Assembly: GCA_046498285.1 (NCBI GenBank)
Contig: JAWOBA010000178.1
Coordinates: 1 to 10,114 of the forward strand
Direction of reading: 5' to 3'
Length of the DNA: 10,114 bases
DNA from: B33-G16 sp046498285
Lineage (GTDB): Bacteria; Desulfobacterota; DSM-4660; Desulfatiglandales; B25-G16
The notes below the pieces were generated by a model. It had not been told where the DNA came from, ran no database searches, and saw only the letters and a list, made by a program, of their open reading frames with translations. The position numbers were made by a program, and so were the translations under genes. This document shows, piece by piece, positions 6,216-10,114 of this stretch. Each line of letters opens with the position of its first letter. The stretch's first letter is position 1.

Positions 6216-6722
6216 TCATGTAGCTTCTATAATGTTCCTTCCTCGTATAATATTTAAAAGGAGCAAGAATGTACCTATAGTAACTGCAGAGTCAGCTACG
6301 TTAAATGCGGGCCAGTGGTAGTCTTTTAAGAAAAAGTCTAAAAAATCGATTACGTATCCCAACCGAACCCGGTCTGCAAGATTGCCCAAAGCCCCTCCAA
6401 AAATAAGGGAAAGCCCAACAGTCAACCATTTTGTGGCTTTTCGTATCCAAAAAAAGAAAAAAAGGATTACACCTGTGACACCTATTGTTGTTAAGAGCAA
6501 AAAATAGCAGTAAAACCCGCTCATTTTTTTGCTAAGAATACCAAAGGCTATTCCCCTGTTTTTCACTAAAACAAAACGAAAAAAGCCAGGGACTATAGAA
6601 ATGATTTGATGTGCCTCTATGTTATTAACGACTATCCATTTAGAAACCTGATCAAGGAGCAAAACAATCACGGCTATAATAATAAATAAGAAATAATTTT
6701 TTTCACCCCCTGAGGCTCTCAT
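6216..6722 (-). CDS. lspA: Lipoprotein signal peptidase (signal peptidase II)
   Basis: LspA is an inner-membrane aspartic peptidase that removes the signal peptide from diacylglyceryl-modified prolipoproteins. The 168-residue reading starts at the ATG at 6722, one base after the ileS stop (6726-6724), which implies coupled translation. A further upstream ATG at 6779 would force a 56-bp overlap and an atypical N-terminus. Four membrane segments are visible, near 11-31, 70-91, 97-115 and 141-161. Family motifs are present: DQVSKW at 24-29, NRGIAFG at 55-61, GGALGNLADR at 109-118 with catalytic D117, and FNVADS at 140-145 with catalytic D144. Length is normal and no defects are seen. The only ribosome-site candidate is a weak GCAGG about 17 bases upstream. 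Confidence 0.95.
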   Translation of the reverse strand: MRASGGEKNYFLFIIIAVIVLLLDQVSKWIVVNNIEAHQIISIVPGFFRFVLVKNRGIAFGILSKKMSGFYCYFLLLTTIGVTGVILFFFFWIRKATKWLTVGLSLIFGGALGNLADRVRLGYVIDFLDFFLKDYHWPAFNVADSAVTIGTFLLLLNIIRGRNIIEAT

Positions 6723-6723
6723 T

Positions 6724-9510
6724 CTAATTTGTAATAACCTGCACGCATCTTTTGCATAAGGTAGGATTTTCCTTATCATGCCCTACCGTAGAATCATGTA
6801 TCCAGCACCTCTCACATTTACTAAATGGTGACGGCATTACCTCTATTACCAAACCAGGATATTCATTGCTCTTGTATCCTGCCTCAAGTTTTCCTTCACT
6901 TTCAAATTCAACAGCAGAGACAATACAGATAGACCTCAATTCCTCTCTATAATCCTGTAATTCTTGTAAAAGATTGTGGGGCAGGGCTAAACGTACCGCT
7001 GCATCCAGCGAATGACCAATGATTTTTTCATTTCTCGCGAGCTCCAGTGCCTTGATAACCTCCTTACGAATATTCAAGATTACATTCCAGCGCTCAATCA
7101 GTGTAGCATCTTTAAACTCCTCCCTGGCGGGCATAAATAAATCTGCATGTACAGTGATTCCCCTTTCTTTATTAGGAAGATATTCCCATACCTCATCAGC
7201 CGTAAAGGGGATAATGGGGGCCAGAAGCCTGACAAGACATTCTAAGATTTCATTCAAGGCTGTCTGTGCAGATCTTCTTTCTTTTGAATTAAAAGCAGTA
7301 GTATAAAGCCTGTCTTTTAATATATCTAGATAAAAAGAAGAAAGGGTGAGAACACAGAAGTTATAGATGGACTGGTAGATAGAATGATACTCATATCTTT
7401 GGTATGATCGTATTACCTTTTCCGTTAATTCCTGAAGCTGGTGAAGGGCCCATTTATCAAGTTCAAGTAAATCCTGATAGGGGACGACATCTTCTAGAGG
7501 ATTGAAATCATAAAGATTTCCAAGCAGATACCTGAAGGTATTTCTAAGCCTTCGGTATGCCTCTGTCAACCTGTCTAAAATTTCTTGGGATAGCCGTATA
7601 TCACCCCTGTAGTCCTCTGAGGCCACCCAGAGCCGTAATATCTCAGCCCCATATTTATTAATGATCTCTTCCGGAGAGATAGAATTACCCCGAGATTTAG
7701 ACATCTTTCTCCCGCTACCATCAACCACAAAGCCATGTGTCAACACAGATTTAAACGGCGCCTTATCCCTTGTGCCCACTGAACATAAAAGAGAGCTGTG
7801 GAACCAGCCTCTATGCTGATCACTTCCCTCCAGATACAAATCGGCAGGGTACCTCAGGGAGTCCCTGCGCTCCAGAACCGTAAAGCTTACGCCGGAATCA
7901 AACCATACATCGAGGATATCTGTTTCCTTTCTGAATGTATTCCCCTGGCAGAAAGGGCAAGTTGTTCCTTTTGGTAAAAGCTCATGAGCAGATAACTCAA
8001 ACCAGATATCCGTGCCATGTTTTTCTACGAGGCTCGCAACATGATCAATAATCTCTTGAGTGATTACCTGCCTCCCGCATGTAAGGCAGTAAAAAATAGT
8101 AATGGGTACACCCCACGAACGCTGCCTGGAAATACACCAATCCGGTCGGTTTTCAATAAGACCATAAATCCTTTCTTCCCCCCAGCTTGGGATCCATTCC
8201 ACATCCCTTATTGCCTTAAGGGATTTTTCCCTTAACCTCTTATTCTCCATGGAGATAAACCATTGCTCTGTGGCCCTGAATATAACTGGATTTTTACATC
8301 TCCAGCAGTGGGGATATGAATGGATAATCTTTTCTTCTTTAAGTAATACCCCTAATTGGTTCAACTTTTGAATAACATTTCCATTGGCCTCAAAGACCTC
8401 TTGACCAGCAAAAAATTCAACATCCTCTGTGAACCTGCCTTTTTCATCAACTGGAGAATATATATCTAGATTATATTCTAAACCACTTTCATAGTCCTCC
8501 TGTCCGTGGCCGGGCGCAGTATGAACACAGCCAGTACCCACATCAAGGGTAACGTAATCGGCAAGAATAAGGACTGACTCTCTGTCATAAATAGGGTGCT
8601 TGGCTTTCAGACCTTCTAATTCCCGGGCATTAAAGTGCTCCAGAAGGCTATATTCTTCAATACCCACTTTTTTTACGAAAGACTCTAAAAGTCCTTCAGC
8701 CAATATCAAAACACCATATTGCTTCGTATCAACGGCCACATATATCAAATCAGGGTGAAGTGCCACTGCCAGATTAGCTGGTATAGTCCACGGAGTTGTG
8801 GTCCATATGGCAACAGAAATATTTTTTCCAGCCAAAGATGGATATTTCTCTTTTAGATCAGAAACAAGGGGGAATCTTACAAAAATGGAAGAAGATGTAT
8901 CATCCTCATATTCAACCTCTGCTTCTGCTAAGGCCGTGCCACAAGAATTACACCAGTAGACAGGCTTCTTGCTTTTAAAAAGGCTTCCCTTAAGTGCAAA
9001 CTTACCAAACTCCCTGACAATAGTTGCTTCATATTCATAGTTCATGGTCAAATAAGGATTATCCCACTCACCTAAAACTCCGAGTCTCTTAAATTCATCC
9101 CTTTGAATCGTTATGAAGCGGTTAGCAAAAGCTCGACATTTTTTTCTGACCTCTGATTGGGTCATCCCAAGCTTTTTATCTCCAAGTTCATGCTCTACCT
9201 GCCATTCTATAGGAAGCCCGTGACAATCCCATCCAGGCACATAGGGCACATCGTACCCATCCATCTGCTTTGATTTAATAATAATATCCTTTAAAATTTT
9301 ATTAAATGAAGTCCCCATATGAATATTCCCATTTGCATAAGGGGGGCCATCATGCAGGATATATGTTGGTCTTCCTTTTGATACTTTTCTTATTAGCGAA
9401 TAAAGATCCTGGCGCTCCCATTTTTGTAAAATTTCAGGCTCTTTTTTGACAAGGTTTGCCTTCATGGGAAAGTCAGTGTTTGGAAGATTGAGTGTTTTTT
9501 TATAGTCCAT
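6724..9510 (-). CDS. ileS: Isoleucyl-tRNA synthetase
   Basis: This cytoplasmic class I synthetase charges tRNA-Ile and edits mischarged valine. All parts of the 928-residue protein are visible: the ATP-binding HxGH-type motif as GNIHMGTSFNKILKD at 61-75, editing-domain blocks TTTPWTIPAN at 237-246 and GTGCVHTAPGHGQEDYE at 325-341, the SDQHRGWF block at 563-570, and KMSKS at 602-606. The C-terminal zinc finger has C899-x2-C902 and C919-x2-C922. Further cysteine pairs at 187/190, 402/405, 475/478 and 518/521 are usual in this family. ATG 9510 gives the normal N-terminus, although the ribosome site is weak. It is the first gene of an ileS-lspA operon. No T-box leader is present upstream. Confidence 0.97.
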   Translation of the reverse strand: MDYKKTLNLPNTDFPMKANLVKKEPEILQKWERQDLYSLIRKVSKGRPTYILHDGPPYANGNIHMGTSFNKILKDIIIKSKQMDGYDVPYVPGWDCHGLPIEWQVEHELGDKKLGMTQSEVRKKCRAFANRFITIQRDEFKRLGVLGEWDNPYLTMNYEYEATIVREFGKFALKGSLFKSKKPVYWCNSCGTALAEAEVEYEDDTSSSIFVRFPLVSDLKEKYPSLAGKNISVAIWTTTPWTIPANLAVALHPDLIYVAVDTKQYGVLILAEGLLESFVKKVGIEEYSLLEHFNARELEGLKAKHPIYDRESVLILADYVTLDVGTGCVHTAPGHGQEDYESGLEYNLDIYSPVDEKGRFTEDVEFFAGQEVFEANGNVIQKLNQLGVLLKEEKIIHSYPHCWRCKNPVIFRATEQWFISMENKRLREKSLKAIRDVEWIPSWGEERIYGLIENRPDWCISRQRSWGVPITIFYCLTCGRQVITQEIIDHVASLVEKHGTDIWFELSAHELLPKGTTCPFCQGNTFRKETDILDVWFDSGVSFTVLERRDSLRYPADLYLEGSDQHRGWFHSSLLCSVGTRDKAPFKSVLTHGFVVDGSGRKMSKSRGNSISPEEIINKYGAEILRLWVASEDYRGDIRLSQEILDRLTEAYRRLRNTFRYLLGNLYDFNPLEDVVPYQDLLELDKWALHQLQELTEKVIRSYQRYEYHSIYQSIYNFCVLTLSSFYLDILKDRLYTTAFNSKERRSAQTALNEILECLVRLLAPIIPFTADEVWEYLPNKERGITVHADLFMPAREEFKDATLIERWNVILNIRKEVIKALELARNEKIIGHSLDAAVRLALPHNLLQELQDYREELRSICIVSAVEFESEGKLEAGYKSNEYPGLVIEVMPSPFSKCERCWIHDSTVGHDKENPTLCKRCVQVITN

Positions 9511-9610
9511 AATGTATGTCTCTGTCAGTTAAGGTAATAGTATTTTTTGTTCTGTTGAAAGGAGTAGGTAAATCAATTAGTTAAGCTAACCAGAAGCAAA
9601 AATGATAACT

Positions 9611-9650
9611 TTTATGTTTCGCTTATAATCGCTTAGAAACATAAATGCAA
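9611..9650 (-). promoter_or_regulatory. Palindrome around a -10-like box upstream of ileS
   Basis: TTTATGTTTC (9611-9620) and GAAACATAAA (9636-9645) are perfect 10-bp inverted arms. The 15-nt spacer contains two direct GCTTA words. On the minus strand the spacer includes TATAAG (9627-9622), five of six to a -10 box. The matching -35 position (9650-9645, TTGCAT) is poor. The layout would suit a repressor operator over the ileS promoter, or a leader hairpin if transcription begins farther up. A TTGACT at 9730-9725 is an alternative -35 without a good -10. Confidence 0.35.
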
Positions 9651-9796
9651 ATGGTCACTGACAATCCCGATTTATGGAGACTGACAGCACCAAGTAATTG
9701 CTGCATATCAAATATAGCTTATCAAGTCAATCGCAATATTTTATTGACTTGTAGCTCAAAAAGGTTATTCTGTGTTGCCAAACCTTAATCATACAC

Positions 9797-9995
9797 TGAG
9801 ATCTTTGAAAAGCCCGGCGATTTTCATCATCCTCAAAAAGACGATGGACTTTTTTGAAGTGACTGGTGGCCTCCGGCTCGTAGAGCCTCCCGCTCGGAGA
9901 GAAGGGTGCTGAAAAGACCAACCCGGGAGCCTCGGCCTCCGGCCCGGAGGGCCTACGCCCCGGAGGGAACTGAAAAAAAGCCTATCGTCTTCAGA
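9797..9995 (+). repeat. Composite dispersed repeat, copy 3, with internal inverted termini
   Basis: It starts with TGAGATCTTTGAAAA (9797-9811), like copies 1 and 2, and ends near GTCTTCAGA (9987-9995), like copy 2. Two inverted blocks bound its core: AAGACGATGGACTTTTTT (about 9838-9855) and, in reverse complement near 9976-9992, AAGACGATAGGCTTTTTTT. The GACCAACCCGGGAGCC module (9916-9931) and CCTCCGGCCCGGAGG hairpin follow. The 9797-9870 part is an inverted match to about 145-216. It is GC-rich compared with the neighbouring genes and holds no supported gene. The remaining space between ileS and this repeat (9511-9796) holds only the palindrome listed separately. Confidence 0.7.
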
Positions 9996-10042
9996 GCATG
10001 GCGTCAATGTTACACCCGATCAAATTATTTTTGCGCTAACGC

Positions 10043-10069
10043 TTGACATACTCAAAACGGCGTTATACC
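10043..10069 (+). promoter_or_regulatory. Promoter candidate facing out of the right edge
   Basis: A perfect TTGACA (10043-10048) is followed after 15 nt by TATACC (10064-10069). The spacer is short and the -10 is only four of six. If real, it drives a gene starting right of the window. No start codon with a ribosome site is seen before the edge. Confidence 0.35.
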
Positions 10070-10114
10070 TTGCACTCGCACTAAGCGAAACTTGGAAGCA
10101 AAAAGGGAAGCAAT

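Noticed and set aside
6723..6779. Upstream ATG for lspA at 6779
   Set aside because: It would overlap ileS by 56 bp and add 19 atypical residues before the usual N-terminus. ATG 6722 gives normal length and tight coupling.
9313..9330. HMGT instead of HIGH in IleS
   Set aside because: HxGT variants occur in functional IleS proteins, so this is not a defect.
9553..9573. AAGGAG ribosome-site-like sequence on the plus strand
   Set aside because: No start codon with an open frame follows at usable spacing.
9744..9771. Plus-strand TTGACT-16-TATTCT promoter
   Set aside because: It points into the non-coding repeat with no gene following in the window. It sits in AT-rich sequence where such matches arise by chance.
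9511..9796. T-box or other amino-acid riboswitch before ileS
   Set aside because: No T-box core sequence or specifier-like stem was found on the minus strand.

Overview
The window looks like a stretch of an anaerobic, probably deltaproteobacterial (Desulfobacterota-like) chromosome. This is inferred from three things: a stand-alone FmdE-family protein, an ileS-lspA operon with an HxGT-type IleS, and intergenic spaces crowded with dispersed palindromic repeats. No rRNA, tRNA or CRISPR array was seen.

Positions 1-970 hold an inverted, partial copy of a composite repeat (1-217). A disturbed area follows, with overlapping short open frames ending in a strikingly histidine-rich tail (487-702). 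Next come two tandem TTGACA promoter boxes and a leader containing a duplicated hairpin module. From 975 to 4532 there is a co-oriented ABC importer set of the peptide/nickel (Dpp/Opp/Nik) class: a secreted substrate-binding protein and two permeases. The second permease overlaps the end of the first.

The importer's ATPase is not intact. A 184-bp MITE-like element with 12-bp inverted termini sits right after the second permease's stop codon, flanked by an 11-bp direct repeat (TCATAATTGAT). Beyond it, at about 4844-5118, is a decayed N-terminal piece of an Opp/Dpp-type ATPase. It has a degenerate Walker A, an internal stop and a frameshift, and it ends exactly where a second composite repeat (5119-5497) begins. 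The system therefore looks like an importer whose energising subunit was destroyed by repeat insertion and decay. The binding protein and permeases remain open and may borrow an ATPase encoded elsewhere.

From 5587 to 6201 is an FmdE-domain protein with a C-terminal zinc ribbon. It converges on a minus-strand operon, ileS (6724-9510) followed by lspA (6216-6722), which are one base apart. The ileS upstream region holds a 10-bp-arm palindrome around a -10-like box. A third copy of the composite repeat lies at 9797-9995, followed by a rightward promoter candidate near the window end.

The three composite repeats share modules in different combinations and orientations, which suggests a modular, non-autonomous element family. 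The most interesting signals are the ATPase relic, the MITE with an apparent target duplication, the modular repeats, the duplicated leader hairpins and the His-rich tail.
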